Shown piece after piece: positions 40,598 to 49,176 of a DNA stretch of 64,000 bases. Each line of letters begins with the position of its first letter. Position 1 is the stretch's first letter. Origin of the DNA: Alteribacillus sp041949975. GTDB taxonomy: Bacteria; Bacillota; Bacilli; Bacillales; Marinococcaceae. The stretch is from contig NZ_JBHFQG010000020.1 of NCBI RefSeq assembly GCF_041949975.1, positions 9,880 through 73,879 of the forward strand, written 5' to 3'. The notes under the pieces are model-generated. The model saw only the letters and a program-made list of their open reading frames with translations. It did not search any database and was not told the origin of the DNA. A program made the position numbers and the translations under genes.

Positions 40598-41611
40598 GTG
40601 GATATGTCTTTTGATTTGACATTAATTATTGTTTTGGTATTGGTTCTAATTGCCCTTGCCGTATTGTTTACTTTTGTACCGGTAATGTTGTGGATTTCTG
40701 CCCTTGCTGCCGGAGTAAAAATTGGGATTTTCCAGCTGGTCGGTATGAGGTTGAGAAGAGTTATTCCGGCCAGGGTTGTAAATCCGCTGATCAAGGCTGA
40801 AAAAGCAGGACTGGATATAGAGTTGAATAAACTAGAAGGCCATTATCTTGCAGGGGGAAATGTAGATAGGGTAGTTAACGCTCTTATAGCTGCTCAAAGA
40901 GCAAATATAGAGTTGACATTCGAACGCTGTGCAGCGATTGATTTGGCCGGAAGAGATGTGCTGGAAGCTGTACAGATGAGTGTAAACCCAAAAGTTATTG
41001 AAACACCTTTCATAGCAGGTGTGGCAATGGATGGAATAGAAGTAAAAGCCAAGGCTCGAATTACTGTTCGAGCTAATATCGACCGCCTTGTTGGGGGTGC
41101 AGGTGAAGATACAGTAATTGCAAGAGTTGGGGAAGGTATCGTTTCCACGATAGGTTCTTCCGCAGATCATAAGGCGGTGCTGGAAAATCCGGATATGATT
41201 TCACAAACTGTACTTAAAAAAGGACTCGATTCGGGTACGGCTTTTGAAATTTTGTCTATTGATATTGCAGATATCGATATCGGCAAGAATATTGGTGCAG
41301 GGCTGCAAACAGACCAAGCTGAAGCTGATAAGAAGATTGCTCAAGCTAAAGCAGAAGAACGCCGTGCAATGGCAGTCGCTCATGAACAAGAAATGAAAGC
41401 AAAAGTGGAAGAAATGCGTGCAAAAGTTGTGGAAGCGGAAGCTGAAGTTCCAATGGCTATGGCTGAAGCTCTTAAGTCCGGAAACTTGGGCGTTATGGAT
41501 TATATGAATATCCAAAATGTAAGTGCTGATACAGATATGAGAGAATCAATTGGTAAGGAAACAAATAATGATGATGGTTATAATAACCCAGGATCATCGC
41601 GAAACACTTAA
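40598..41611 (+). CDS. floA: flotillin-like protein FloA
   Basis: 337 residues. An N-terminal membrane hairpin (LIIVLVLVLIALAVLFTFVPVMLWISALAAG), then MRLRRVIPARVVNPLIKAEKAGLDIELNKLEGHYLAGGNVDRVVNALIAAQRA, a PHB-like domain and an Ala/Glu/Lys coiled coil (QAKAEERRAMAVAHEQEMKAKVEEMRAKV). It scaffolds lipid microdomains. GTG at 40598 has GAGGAGG 7 bases upstream; ATG at 40592 or 40604 is possible. Co-transcribed with yqeZ. Confidence 0.96.
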   Translation: MDMSFDLTLIIVLVLVLIALAVLFTFVPVMLWISALAAGVKIGIFQLVGMRLRRVIPARVVNPLIKAEKAGLDIELNKLEGHYLAGGNVDRVVNALIAAQRANIELTFERCAAIDLAGRDVLEAVQMSVNPKVIETPFIAGVAMDGIEVKAKARITVRANIDRLVGGAGEDTVIARVGEGIVSTIGSSADHKAVLENPDMISQTVLKKGLDSGTAFEILSIDIADIDIGKNIGAGLQTDQAEADKKIAQAKAEERRAMAVAHEQEMKAKVEEMRAKVVEAEAEVPMAMAEALKSGNLGVMDYMNIQNVSADTDMRESIGKETNNDDGYNNPGSSRNT

Positions 41612-41642
41612 AATCAGCTTGTGAGTATAGGGGGTGTAACCC

Positions 41643-42200
41643 TTGCAGGCAATCATTGAACTGTTACTGAGCAACATTTTTATCATTGTTCTTTTAATTG
41701 GAGGACTTATTTCTGTTTTTAATCGAAACAAGCAGCAAGAAGAAACGAACAGGAGAACGAGACAGGGTGGCGAAAATAAGAAAGAAGTGGATTGGAAAAC
41801 GATCTTTCAACAAGAAAGTGATAAAAGAGACAATCCACAGAGACGTCCGACAAAGCCTGTTCCAGAAGCTGATGCAGAATTAGTCAGACCAGAAAAAAAT
41901 AATACTACAGAAACAAATAAACAGCTTGATCAATATCAGGAACGCTTAGAGCAATTGAGAAGTAAACAAAAAGCAGCAGAAGAAAAAATGAAAAAAATAG
42001 AAAATTCTCCTGTATTTGAAGAAGCAATCGGGGAGGCCCATGCTGGCTCCGATAAAACAGCGTCCTCTCGTTCTCAATTTGTCTCGATAACTCGAAAGGA
42101 AGCAATCAATGGGATAATTTGGGCCGAAATTTTAGGAGAACCTAAAGCCCGCCGTCCTCAAATAAATAATTTACAGCGCCAATATCGTAAAAGAAGCTGA
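41643..42200 (+). CDS. YqfB-position membrane protein
   Basis: 185 residues from TTG at 41643 (GGGGGTG upstream). One N-terminal membrane helix (IIELLLSNIFIIVLLIGGLISVF) is followed by a charged segment and a coiled coil (LDQYQERLEQLRSKQKAAEEKMKKIE) and a basic tail (AEILGEPKARRPQINNLQRQYRKRS). It sits third in the sigma-W operon, where B. subtilis has yqfB, but is longer than that protein. Function unknown; possibly a partner of FloA. Confidence 0.75.
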   Translation: MQAIIELLLSNIFIIVLLIGGLISVFNRNKQQEETNRRTRQGGENKKEVDWKTIFQQESDKRDNPQRRPTKPVPEADAELVRPEKNNTTETNKQLDQYQERLEQLRSKQKAAEEKMKKIENSPVFEEAIGEAHAGSDKTASSRSQFVSITRKEAINGIIWAEILGEPKARRPQINNLQRQYRKRS

Positions 42201-42223
42201 GCCATTATGGTTCAGCTTCTTTT
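42192..42223 (+). terminator. terminator of the yqeZ-floA operon
   Basis: AGAAGCTGAGCC / GGTTCAGCTTCT stem with a 5-base loop and TTT; it overlaps the last codons and the stop of the upstream gene. Confidence 0.8.
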
Positions 42224-42228
42224 AATGG

Positions 42229-42258
42229 TGATACATAATCTACCTCTGTCATATGAAT
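42229..42258 (+). promoter_or_regulatory. possible sigma-E promoter of yqfCD
   Basis: TGATACA (42229-42235), 14 bases, CATATGAAT (42250-42258) resembles the mother-cell sigma-E pattern. yqfC and yqfD are sigma-E genes in B. subtilis. Confidence 0.45.
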
Positions 42259-42279
42259 AAAACAGAGGGGGGCATGTGG

Positions 42280-42588
42280 ATGTTCAACCGCTGGAAGCAA
42301 TCCGCTAAACATTGGGTAACTGGAAAAATGAACCTGCCAGAAGACGTACTATTGGACGTGCCTCGTCTTACGATGATTGGCCAGCTTCATTTACATGTAG
42401 AAAATCACCGGGGGGTTCTCCATTTCTCCAAAGAGTTGGTACGGTTGAAACTTTCTTATGGAGAACTCTTTATTAAAGGGGAAGGCTTTGTAATAAAAAC
42501 TATTCTTCCAGACGAATTGTTATTAGAAGGAACAATTGAAGAGGTTCGTTATTTAAATGGAAGAGAAACGGGAGGAGCACATGAATAA
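42280..42588 (+). CDS. yqfC: sporulation protein YqfC
   Basis: 102 residues. The sequence WVTGKMNLPEDVLLDVPRLTMIGQLHLHVENHRGVLHFSKELVRL ... GEGFVIKTILPDELLLEGTIEEVRYL matches YqfC/YabP-like spore proteins. ATG at 42280 has GAGGGGGG 7 bases upstream; earlier ATGs fall before or within that site. It overlaps yqfD by 8 bases. Made in the mother cell; role unknown. Confidence 0.9.
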   Translation: MFNRWKQSAKHWVTGKMNLPEDVLLDVPRLTMIGQLHLHVENHRGVLHFSKELVRLKLSYGELFIKGEGFVIKTILPDELLLEGTIEEVRYLNGRETGGAHE

Positions 42589-43762
42589 ACACCATGGACC
42601 TTCTGATATTTATATCAAATTAACAGGAGATTACACAGAAGCTGTTGTAAATCAGTGTTTAAGAGAAGAGGTAATCATAAAAAATATTACGAAGACTGAC
42701 AATAAAAGTATGGAATGTTTTATATCCTCTTCTCAGCTATCATTTGTAGAACGAATTGCGGAAGATAATAACTGCGAGGTTACAGTATTAAAAACTTCTC
42801 TCACTGAAAGATACGCTATTGTTATGAAAAAAAGAGCAGGATTTATTGCTGGGATGCTTTTATTCATTACCTTTTTAATATTGTTATCGCAAATGGTTTG
42901 GAAAATTGAAATCCAAGGAGCAGAGCCAGTTTTAGAACTTGAAATTCAAAAGAACCTTAAAGAGATTGGACTGACTACAGGTACATTTGAATTTTCTCTT
43001 CCTTCACCAGAAGAGATTCAAAAAGAAATTCTTGATAAAACAGAGGATGCTACATGGATTGGTGTGGAAAAAAGAGGGACAACCTACCATTTTGAAGTCG
43101 TGGAGCAAACGCTTCCAGAAAAAAAGCCAGCCCCTGCTCCGCAGCACATTGTGGCAAAGAAAACAGCAGTGATAGATAAAGTCTATGCAGAAAAAGGACA
43201 GGTCTTAGTAAAGGAAAATCAGCTTGTACACGAGGGAGAGATCTTAATATCAGGCTTTATTGGGAAAGATAAGCATGCAAGAACCGTAGCAGCGGAAGGC
43301 GAAGTTTTAGGGGAAACGTGGTACAAGGTTTCAGTTGAAGTTCCAATAAATCCGAAAGTTGATACCTTAACGGGCCAAACTGAAAAGAAATACTTTTTGA
43401 ATTTGTTTGGTTATGAGCTTCCTGTTTGGGGTTTTTCAGCAGAAGAGACATTTGAAATTTACAAAAAAAGTGAGAAAAAATACGATTTGCAGGTGAAAGG
43501 ATGGGAATTTCCTATTACATGGAGCGTCGTAACATTTCAAGAGAGCAACGTCATCAATCAGTCCTCCAATAATAAAGATGCACTTCAGCAAGCAAAGATT
43601 GCAGCAGATAATAAAATAAAAAATCAGCTGGGCGGAGAAGCTGTTATTAAAGAGGGAAAAATTTTGCACGAGGAGTCTCAGAATGGTAAAGTAAAATTAG
43701 TTATTCATTACCAAGTTATAGAAGACATTACATCGGAAGCGCCGATCATCCAAGGAGAATGA
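42581..43762 (+). CDS. yqfD: sporulation protein YqfD
   Basis: 393 residues. A short N-terminal domain (DIYIKLTGDYTEAVVNQCLREEVIIKNI), one membrane helix (AGFIAGMLLFITFLILLSQMVWKI), then an extracytoplasmic part with a POTRA-like start (IQGAEPVLELEIQKNLKEIGLTTG) and conserved GVEKRGTTYHFEVVEQ and KTAVIDKVYAEKGQVLVKENQLVHEGEILISG. This is the YqfD/SpoIV-like family of spore-formers. GGGAGGAG precedes the ATG. Overlaps yqfC. Confidence 0.93.
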   Translation: MNKHHGPSDIYIKLTGDYTEAVVNQCLREEVIIKNITKTDNKSMECFISSSQLSFVERIAEDNNCEVTVLKTSLTERYAIVMKKRAGFIAGMLLFITFLILLSQMVWKIEIQGAEPVLELEIQKNLKEIGLTTGTFEFSLPSPEEIQKEILDKTEDATWIGVEKRGTTYHFEVVEQTLPEKKPAPAPQHIVAKKTAVIDKVYAEKGQVLVKENQLVHEGEILISGFIGKDKHARTVAAEGEVLGETWYKVSVEVPINPKVDTLTGQTEKKYFLNLFGYELPVWGFSAEETFEIYKKSEKKYDLQVKGWEFPITWSVVTFQESNVINQSSNNKDALQQAKIAADNKIKNQLGGEAVIKEGKILHEESQNGKVKLVIHYQVIEDITSEAPIIQGE

Positions 43763-43767
43763 GAAGA

Positions 43768-44772
43768 TTGACAGAAAAGCAAGTTATTTCACTTGATGTG
43801 AAAGATACCAATGAGATACAAATGCTGTTCGGTCCTAATGATGTCCACTTACAGCGTATGGAAGAGAAGCTCGATGTCTCCATTATTACTAGAGGAGAAT
43901 CATTAATTGTTACTGGCTCGGAAACTAGTGCATTTCTTATAAAAGAAGTTCTTCATGTATTAATAAAAATGCTGAGGAATGGAATGAAGCTGTCTGAGCG
44001 AGATATTATATATGCCATACAGTTAGCTCAAGAAGGAAAGCTTGATCAGCTGGAAGATTTATATCAAGAAACGATTGCTGTCAACACTAAAGGTAAACCA
44101 ATTGTAGTAAAAACACTTGGACAAAAAGAATATATTGATACAATTCGAAAGAAGGATCTCATTTTTGGAATCGGACCAGCCGGTACCGGGAAAACATATT
44201 TGGCAGTGATAATGGCTGTAAACGCATTAAAAGATGGTAAAGTAAAACGCATTGTTCTGACTCGTCCTGCAGTCGAGGCTGGCGAAAGCCTTGGATTTTT
44301 ACCAGGTGATTTGAAGGAAAAAGTAGATCCTTATTTAAGACCTTTATATGATGCCCTTCATGATATTTTTGGAGTGGAGCATACAGCAAGGTTGATGGAG
44401 AGAGGCACAATTGAGGTTGCGCCTTTGGCTTATATGCGCGGCCGTACGTTAGAAGATGCTTTTGTCATTTTAGATGAAGCTCAAAATACAACAAAGGAAC
44501 AAATTAAAATGTTTTTAACCCGTCTTGGCTTTGGATCAAAAATGGTAGTAAACGGAGACCTTACTCAAATTGACTTACCAAAGGGCCAGCAGTCAGGTTT
44601 AAAAGCAGCTGTGCAAATATTAAAATCCATTCAAAACATCGGCTTTGTGTATCTTCAGCCAACAGATGTGGTTAGACATACACTCGTTCAGCAAATACTA
44701 GATGCATATGAAGAGGCGGAACCCTCACGATTCTCCAGACAGTCTAACCAGAGTAAAAGAACGGAAGCATGA
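43768..44772 (+). CDS. phoH: PhoH family ATPase
   Basis: 334 residues. An N-terminal KH-like segment, then a P-loop (FGIGPAGTGKTYLAVIMAV), TRPAVEAGESLGFLPGDLKEKVDPYLRPLYDAL, the Walker B VILDEAQNTT, and MVVNGDLTQIDLP. The start is likely TTG at 43768 (AAGGAGA 10 bases upstream; TEKQ matches the family), though an ATG at 43759 overlaps the yqfD stop. It probably acts in RNA metabolism with ybeY, which follows at once. Confidence 0.95.
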   Translation: MTEKQVISLDVKDTNEIQMLFGPNDVHLQRMEEKLDVSIITRGESLIVTGSETSAFLIKEVLHVLIKMLRNGMKLSERDIIYAIQLAQEGKLDQLEDLYQETIAVNTKGKPIVVKTLGQKEYIDTIRKKDLIFGIGPAGTGKTYLAVIMAVNALKDGKVKRIVLTRPAVEAGESLGFLPGDLKEKVDPYLRPLYDALHDIFGVEHTARLMERGTIEVAPLAYMRGRTLEDAFVILDEAQNTTKEQIKMFLTRLGFGSKMVVNGDLTQIDLPKGQQSGLKAAVQILKSIQNIGFVYLQPTDVVRHTLVQQILDAYEEAEPSRFSRQSNQSKRTEA

Positions 44773-44787
44773 ATTAGGAGGATAGCA

Positions 44788-45249
44788 ATGGAGATTGTTA
44801 TAGACCTTATTGATGAAACGGAATCAATGTCAAAAAAAGAAATATCCTGGCTGCGAGATATTCTACAAAGCGCTTGTGAAAAAGAACAAGTACAGGAAGG
44901 CTCCGAACTTTCTGTTACAATTGTAGATAATGAACAGATTCATTCAATTAACCAACAATACCGGGGTGTCGATAGACCTACAGATGTTATTTCATTTGCT
45001 TTAAATGAGGACGAAGAAATAGCTGATAACACCGAAGTGCCGAATTTACTTGGCGACATTGTGATAAGTATTGAAAAAGCAAAAGAACAAGCTGAAAATT
45101 ATGGACACAGTTTAGAAAGGGAACTCGGATTTTTGGCAGTACATGGATTGCTGCATCTGCTGGGCTATACTCATGATACCGCAGAAGCAGAGAAAGAAAT
45201 GTTCAGCCGTCAAGAATCTATATTGAGTGATTATGGTCTTAAAAGATAA
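44788..45249 (+). CDS. ybeY: endoribonuclease YbeY
   Basis: 153 residues. The zinc site HGLLHLLGYTHD (three His) and the PTDVISFALNEDE motif are clear. It acts in 16S rRNA 3'-end maturation and ribosome quality control. In B. subtilis the large membrane phosphodiesterase gene yqfF/pgpH lies between phoH and ybeY; here only 15 bases separate them. AGGAGG precedes the ATG. Confidence 0.97.
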   Translation: MEIVIDLIDETESMSKKEISWLRDILQSACEKEQVQEGSELSVTIVDNEQIHSINQQYRGVDRPTDVISFALNEDEEIADNTEVPNLLGDIVISIEKAKEQAENYGHSLERELGFLAVHGLLHLLGYTHDTAEAEKEMFSRQESILSDYGLKR

Positions 45250-45628
45250 AGGAAAAAAAGGATGGAGACGCTTTTTTCGTTCTTTTAAGTATGCTTCTCG
45301 TGGAATAGTTCATGTATTATGTCGTGAGCAAAATATGCAATTGCACACCGCTGCTGCAGTTCTTGTGGCAGTTATTGCTTTTGTGTTGCAAATCCCCCTG
45401 ACTCATTGGATGATTTTAATACTCGTTATAGGCGGAGTGTTTTCTTTAGAAATTATGAATACTGCCATCGAAAGAACCGTGGATTTGGTGACAGACGAAT
45501 ATCATCCATTAGCAAAGCTGGCAAAAGACATTTCTGCGGCAGCTGTTTTTGTATTCAGCATTGCTGCGGTAATCATCGGCATTTTAATTTTTTACGAGCC
45601 TGTTTTGTCCATTTTTACGAATGAATAA
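45233..45628 (+). CDS. dgkA: undecaprenol kinase DgkA
   Basis: About 131 residues. Diacylglycerol kinase-family motifs: RFFRSFKYASRGIVHVLCREQNMQLHTAAAV and the active-site EIMNTAIERTVDLVTDEYHPLAKLAKDISAAAVFV, with three membrane helices. In Gram-positive bacteria this enzyme phosphorylates undecaprenol, recycling the cell-wall lipid carrier. ATG at 45233 is chosen but has no clear ribosome-binding site; it overlaps the ybeY end, suggesting coupling. Confidence 0.95.
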   Translation: MVLKDKGKKGWRRFFRSFKYASRGIVHVLCREQNMQLHTAAAVLVAVIAFVLQIPLTHWMILILVIGGVFSLEIMNTAIERTVDLVTDEYHPLAKLAKDISAAAVFVFSIAAVIIGILIFYEPVLSIFTNE

Positions 45629-45646
45629 TAGAAGGAGATACGAATA

Positions 45647-46051
45647 ATGGTTACGGAAAAAGACTTGCTTAAGGAAGCCATTGAGGCTAGAAATCAGGCT
45701 TATGTTCCTTATTCTAACTTCCCTGTTGGAGCAGCGGCGGTTAATGGAAATAATAAAGTTTTTAGCGGGTGCAATATTGAAAATGCCTCTTATGGTTTGA
45801 CAAACTGTGCTGAACGCACTGCTGTTTTTAAAGCGGTAAGTGAGGGCCATCTAGATTTAAAAGCCATAGCCGTTGTTGCAGATACAGACGGCCCTGTATC
45901 TCCCTGCGGTGCATGCAGACAAGTGATAATTGAATTTTTACCGCCAGATGGCAAAGTCATTTTAGGAAATTTAAAAGGCGACACTAAGGTTACAACTGCA
46001 GCAGAACTATTACCTGGAGCCTTTTTAGCGGAGGATTTTCAAGATGAATAA
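45647..46051 (+). CDS. cdd: cytidine deaminase
   Basis: 134 residues. The zinc site is split between CAERTAVF (Cys and the catalytic Glu) and PCGACRQVI (two Cys). VPYSNFPVGAAAV and NIENASYGLTNC complete the signature. It converts cytidine and deoxycytidine to uridine forms in pyrimidine salvage. AGAAGGAGAT site. It overlaps era by 8 bases. Confidence 0.97.
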   Translation: MVTEKDLLKEAIEARNQAYVPYSNFPVGAAAVNGNNKVFSGCNIENASYGLTNCAERTAVFKAVSEGHLDLKAIAVVADTDGPVSPCGACRQVIIEFLPPDGKVILGNLKGDTKVTTAAELLPGAFLAEDFQDE

Positions 46052-46946
46052 AGAGTTTAAATCAGGTTTTGCCGCATTAATAGGCAGGCCAAATGCAGGA
46101 AAATCAACTTTGTTGAATCATGTTATTGGTGAAAAAATAGCGATTATGAGCGATAAGCCTCAAACGACCAGGAACAAAATACAAGGGGTGTACACAACAT
46201 CTGATTCTCAAATTGTGTTTATAGATACGCCAGGTATTCATAAGCCCAAACACAAATTAGGAGACTTTATGGTTCAAACGGCAGTACAAGCCTTGCAAGA
46301 AGTCGATATTATTTTATTTCTTGTAGACGCTGCAGAAAAATATGGACCCGGTGAAGAATTTATTATAAACAAATTAAAAGGCACCTCCACTCCAGTGTTT
46401 TTAGTTATAAATAAAGTGGACCAAATTCATCCTGATAAACTGCTTGAAAAAATTGAGCAATATCGTCAGCTGGCTGATTTCGCAGAAATTATACCTATAT
46501 CAGCGCTGCACGGTAATAACGTTGAAACTCTTCTTAAACAGATTACCCAATATTTGGAAGAAGGCCCTCAGTATTATCCTGAAGACCAGATAACAGATCA
46601 TCCAGAACGTTTTGTCGTTAGTGAACTTATTCGAGAAAAAGTACTGCATTTAACCACAGATGAAATACCTCACTCTATCGCGGTAACAGTTGAACAAATT
46701 AAAGAAAGAGAAGGCGGAGCTGTTTATATTTCAGCCGTTATAATTGTTGAACGTTCGTCGCAGAAGGGAATAATTATTGGGAAACAAGGGCGGATGTTAA
46801 AGGAAATTGGGCAGCGTGCTAGACAGGATATTGAAACTCTGTTAGGGTCAAAAGTATTTCTCGATTTATGGGTTAAAGTCCAAAAAGACTGGAGAAATAG
46901 CCAATATCAGCTTAATGAACATGGATATAAAGAGGATGAATATTAA
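46044..46946 (+). CDS. era: GTPase Era
   Basis: 300 residues. GRPNAGKSTLLN (G1), TTRNKIQG (G2), DTPG (G3) and NKVDQ (G4), then a KH domain with IIVERSSQKGIIIGKQGRMLKEIGQRARQDIE. Era binds the 3' end of 16S rRNA and helps assemble the 30S subunit. Translationally coupled to cdd. Confidence 0.98.
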   Translation: MNKEFKSGFAALIGRPNAGKSTLLNHVIGEKIAIMSDKPQTTRNKIQGVYTTSDSQIVFIDTPGIHKPKHKLGDFMVQTAVQALQEVDIILFLVDAAEKYGPGEEFIINKLKGTSTPVFLVINKVDQIHPDKLLEKIEQYRQLADFAEIIPISALHGNNVETLLKQITQYLEEGPQYYPEDQITDHPERFVVSELIREKVLHLTTDEIPHSIAVTVEQIKEREGGAVYISAVIIVERSSQKGIIIGKQGRMLKEIGQRARQDIETLLGSKVFLDLWVKVQKDWRNSQYQLNEHGYKEDEY

Positions 46947-47049
46947 TCGTTGTACATTTCTGCAGGGAAAAATTACAGGTCATTCTTTTTAAAAATTTAG
47001 CCATTCTAAGAAGTGACAGCAATTATGCTGGAAGAAAGGGTGGCTTACA

Positions 47050-47196
47050 ATGTTTGAAGACCGAGAGTTTTCCTGGAAATATTTTTTCATGACAGGAAAT
47101 ATTAACGCTTATCTTTTAACAAAAGAATTACAACAGGATCAGTATACTGAATCTGAAGAAGAAGTCTACACTTCTCTGGAGGATGAAATGGAATAG
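47050..47196 (+). CDS. yqzL: YqzL family small protein
   Basis: 48 residues. The N-terminal FSWKYFFMTGNINAYLLTKEL matches the YqzL family (FTWKFFSQTG-ID-YLLMKELE in B. subtilis), followed by an acidic tail. It sits between era and recO, the same place as yqzL in other Bacilli. GAAAGGGTGG is 6 bases upstream. Function unknown. Confidence 0.88.
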   Translation: MFEDREFSWKYFFMTGNINAYLLTKELQQDQYTESEEEVYTSLEDEME

Positions 47197-47226
47197 ATGT
47201 ACGGTCCCTGTTAAGGAATGGAAGCC

Positions 47227-47973
47227 ATGCTCGAAAAAGCGGAAGGAATCGTTCTTCGCACTATTGCTTACGGAGAAACAAATTTAATATTAAGATTATA
47301 TACACGTGAAGCTGGAAAAATTTCTGTTATGGCACGTGGAGCTAAGAAACCAAAAAACAGATTGTCAGCTGCAGCTCAGCCATTTGTCTATGGAATGTAT
47401 TTGTATTACAAAGCATCAGGAATGAGTACACTTAACCAGGGAGATAGTATAGACTCTTTTCGTCTCATACGAAACGATATTGTAAAAACGTCATATGCTT
47501 CTTATATGGCTGAGATGCTCGATAAATTAACTGAGGAAAAAGAAAGAAATCCTTATTTATTTGAATTATTTTTGCAGCTGCTGCAAAAAATGAATGACGA
47601 TAACGACCCGGAGGTTCTTACTAGAATCTTTGAAACAAAAATGACTGCTCAAGCTGGTATAAAACCTGAGCTTGACAGATGTGTTTGGTGTAAAAGAACC
47701 GAGGGTACATTTAGTTTTTCTGTTAAAGAAGCAGGGTTTTTATGTGAAGTCTGTAAAACAATAGATGAGTACAGACTGGATATTCAGCCAAAAACAGTGC
47801 AGCTGTTAAGAACTTTTTTTTACATGGATATACAGCGGCTGGGGGAAATATCATTAAAAAAGAAAACAAAAGACGAAATAAAACAAGTGTTAGACACTTA
47901 CTATAATGAATATTCCGGAGTAACATTAAAATCTAAACGGTTTTTAGAACAGATGGAAAAATGGGACTTATAA
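47227..47973 (+). CDS. recO: DNA repair protein RecO
   Basis: 248 residues. The OB-fold N-terminus (LEKAEGIVLRTIAYGETNLILRLYTREAGKISVMARGAKKPKNRLSAAAQPFVYG) is followed by the helical domain and a four-Cys zinc site (CVWCKRTEG ... CEVCKT). It loads RecA on SSB-covered DNA with RecR. ATG at 47227 has AAGGA 9 bases upstream and matches the family start. Confidence 0.96.
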   Translation: MLEKAEGIVLRTIAYGETNLILRLYTREAGKISVMARGAKKPKNRLSAAAQPFVYGMYLYYKASGMSTLNQGDSIDSFRLIRNDIVKTSYASYMAEMLDKLTEEKERNPYLFELFLQLLQKMNDDNDPEVLTRIFETKMTAQAGIKPELDRCVWCKRTEGTFSFSVKEAGFLCEVCKTIDEYRLDIQPKTVQLLRTFFYMDIQRLGEISLKKKTKDEIKQVLDTYYNEYSGVTLKSKRFLEQMEKWDL

Positions 47974-47982
47974 GTGGAAAGC

Positions 47983-48011
47983 TTGACAGTAAGGTATGAA
48001 TTAAGTATGAT
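47983..48011 (+). promoter_or_regulatory. sigma-A promoter of glyQS
   Basis: TTGACA (47983-47988), 17 bases, TATGAT (48006-48011): near-perfect promoter ahead of the T-box leader. Confidence 0.85.
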
Positions 48012-48017
48012 GCTTAT

Positions 48018-48235
48018 ACATTCAAATAGTGTGCGTGGAAGGAAAGTAGTAGTTGCCCAATGTTTATGAAGCGAGCACAGGATGGTGGAAGCTGTGTTAA
48101 ACAAGGTAATGAAGGCGTTCTGGAGCAGATATGATCAGAAAGCGGCTTAGCAGTTTTTACTAAGCAAATAGGGTGGAACCGCGGGCATCCCGTCCCTATA
48201 CCAAACTTACTGGTATAGGGGCGGGATTTTTTTCT
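48018..48235 (+). promoter_or_regulatory. glycine T-box leader of glyQS
   Basis: The leader of about 220 bases has the T-box core TGGAACCGCGGG (48174-48185) and a terminator ATCCCGTCCCTATACCA / TGGTATAGGGGCGGGAT with TTTTTTT (48187-48233). A stem-I region (GCGAGCACAGGATGGTGGAAGC) precedes the likely specifier GGC at 48114-48116, a glycine codon. Uncharged tRNA-Gly would stabilise the antiterminator and allow synthesis of glycyl-tRNA synthetase. Confidence 0.93.
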
Positions 48236-48282
48236 TACACTGTTTTTACACCTTTAGCTTTTTATAAATAAGGAGGAGTATG

Positions 48283-49176
48283 ATGAACGTTCAAGACATG
48301 ATTTTGACGTTACAGAACTTTTGGTCAAGACAAAACTGTTTAATTATGCAAGCTTATGATGTAGAAAAAGGAGCAGGAACCATGAATCCGATGACATTTT
48401 TAAGAAGTATCGGACCAGAACCATGGAATGTTGCTTATGTAGAACCTTCAAGGCGTCCTGCTGATGGCAGGTATGGTGAAAACCCCAACCGGCTTTATCA
48501 GCACCATCAATTTCAAGTAATTATGAAACCTTCCCCTTCTAACATTCAGGAGTTGTATTTGGAAAGTTTAAAAGAACTTGGTATTAATCCAATGGAACAT
48601 GATATTCGTTTTGTAGAAGATAATTGGGAAGCTCCTACTTTAAGTGCCTGGGGACTTGGCTGGGAAGTGTGGCTTGACGGCATGGAAATAACTCAATTTA
48701 CCTATTTCCAGCAAGTTGGCGGGGTGGATGCTGACCCGGTAGCAGTAGAAATTACATACGGTATAGAACGGCTTGCTTCCTATATTCAAGATAAAGAAAA
48801 CGTTTTTGATCTTATTTGGGTAGATGATTTTACTTATGGGGATGTGTTTGAACAGCCTGAGTACGAACATTCTAAATATACCTTTGAAGTAGCAGACCAT
48901 ACCATGCTTTTTGAGGAGTTCAACACTTACGAAAAAGAAGCAGAAAGAGCAATTGCTGAAAATCTTGTTTTTCCTGCTTACGACTATGTTCTTAAATGCT
49001 CTCATGTATTTAATTTGCTTGATGCCGGTGGAGCTATATCTGTGACGGAAAGAACCGGATATATTGGACGAGTTAGAAAACTGGCTAGAAAGTGTGCTGC
49101 TGCTTATTACGAGGAAAGAGAACGCCTTGGTTTTCCAATGCTTAATAAGAAGGAGGGTGAAACTTATGAGCAATAA
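48283..49176 (+). CDS. glyQ: glycine--tRNA ligase alpha subunit
   Basis: 297 residues. NVQDMILTLQNFWSRQNCLIMQAYDVEKGAGTMNPMTFLRSIGPEPWNVAYVEPSRRPADGRYGENPNRLYQHHQFQVIMKPSP holds the class II motifs of the bacterial alpha subunit. It binds glycine and ATP in an alpha2beta2 enzyme. ATG at 48283 is the family start; 48280 is an alternative. AAGGAGGAG precedes. Controlled by the T-box. Overlaps glyS by 11 bases. Confidence 0.98.
   Translation: MNVQDMILTLQNFWSRQNCLIMQAYDVEKGAGTMNPMTFLRSIGPEPWNVAYVEPSRRPADGRYGENPNRLYQHHQFQVIMKPSPSNIQELYLESLKELGINPMEHDIRFVEDNWEAPTLSAWGLGWEVWLDGMEITQFTYFQQVGGVDADPVAVEITYGIERLASYIQDKENVFDLIWVDDFTYGDVFEQPEYEHSKYTFEVADHTMLFEEFNTYEKEAERAIAENLVFPAYDYVLKCSHVFNLLDAGGAISVTERTGYIGRVRKLARKCAAAYYEERERLGFPMLNKKEGETYEQ

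Noticed and set aside
48640..49173. 177-residue minus-strand ORF opposite glyQ
   Set aside because: Antisense to a core enzyme; composition follows the reverse frame of glyQ.
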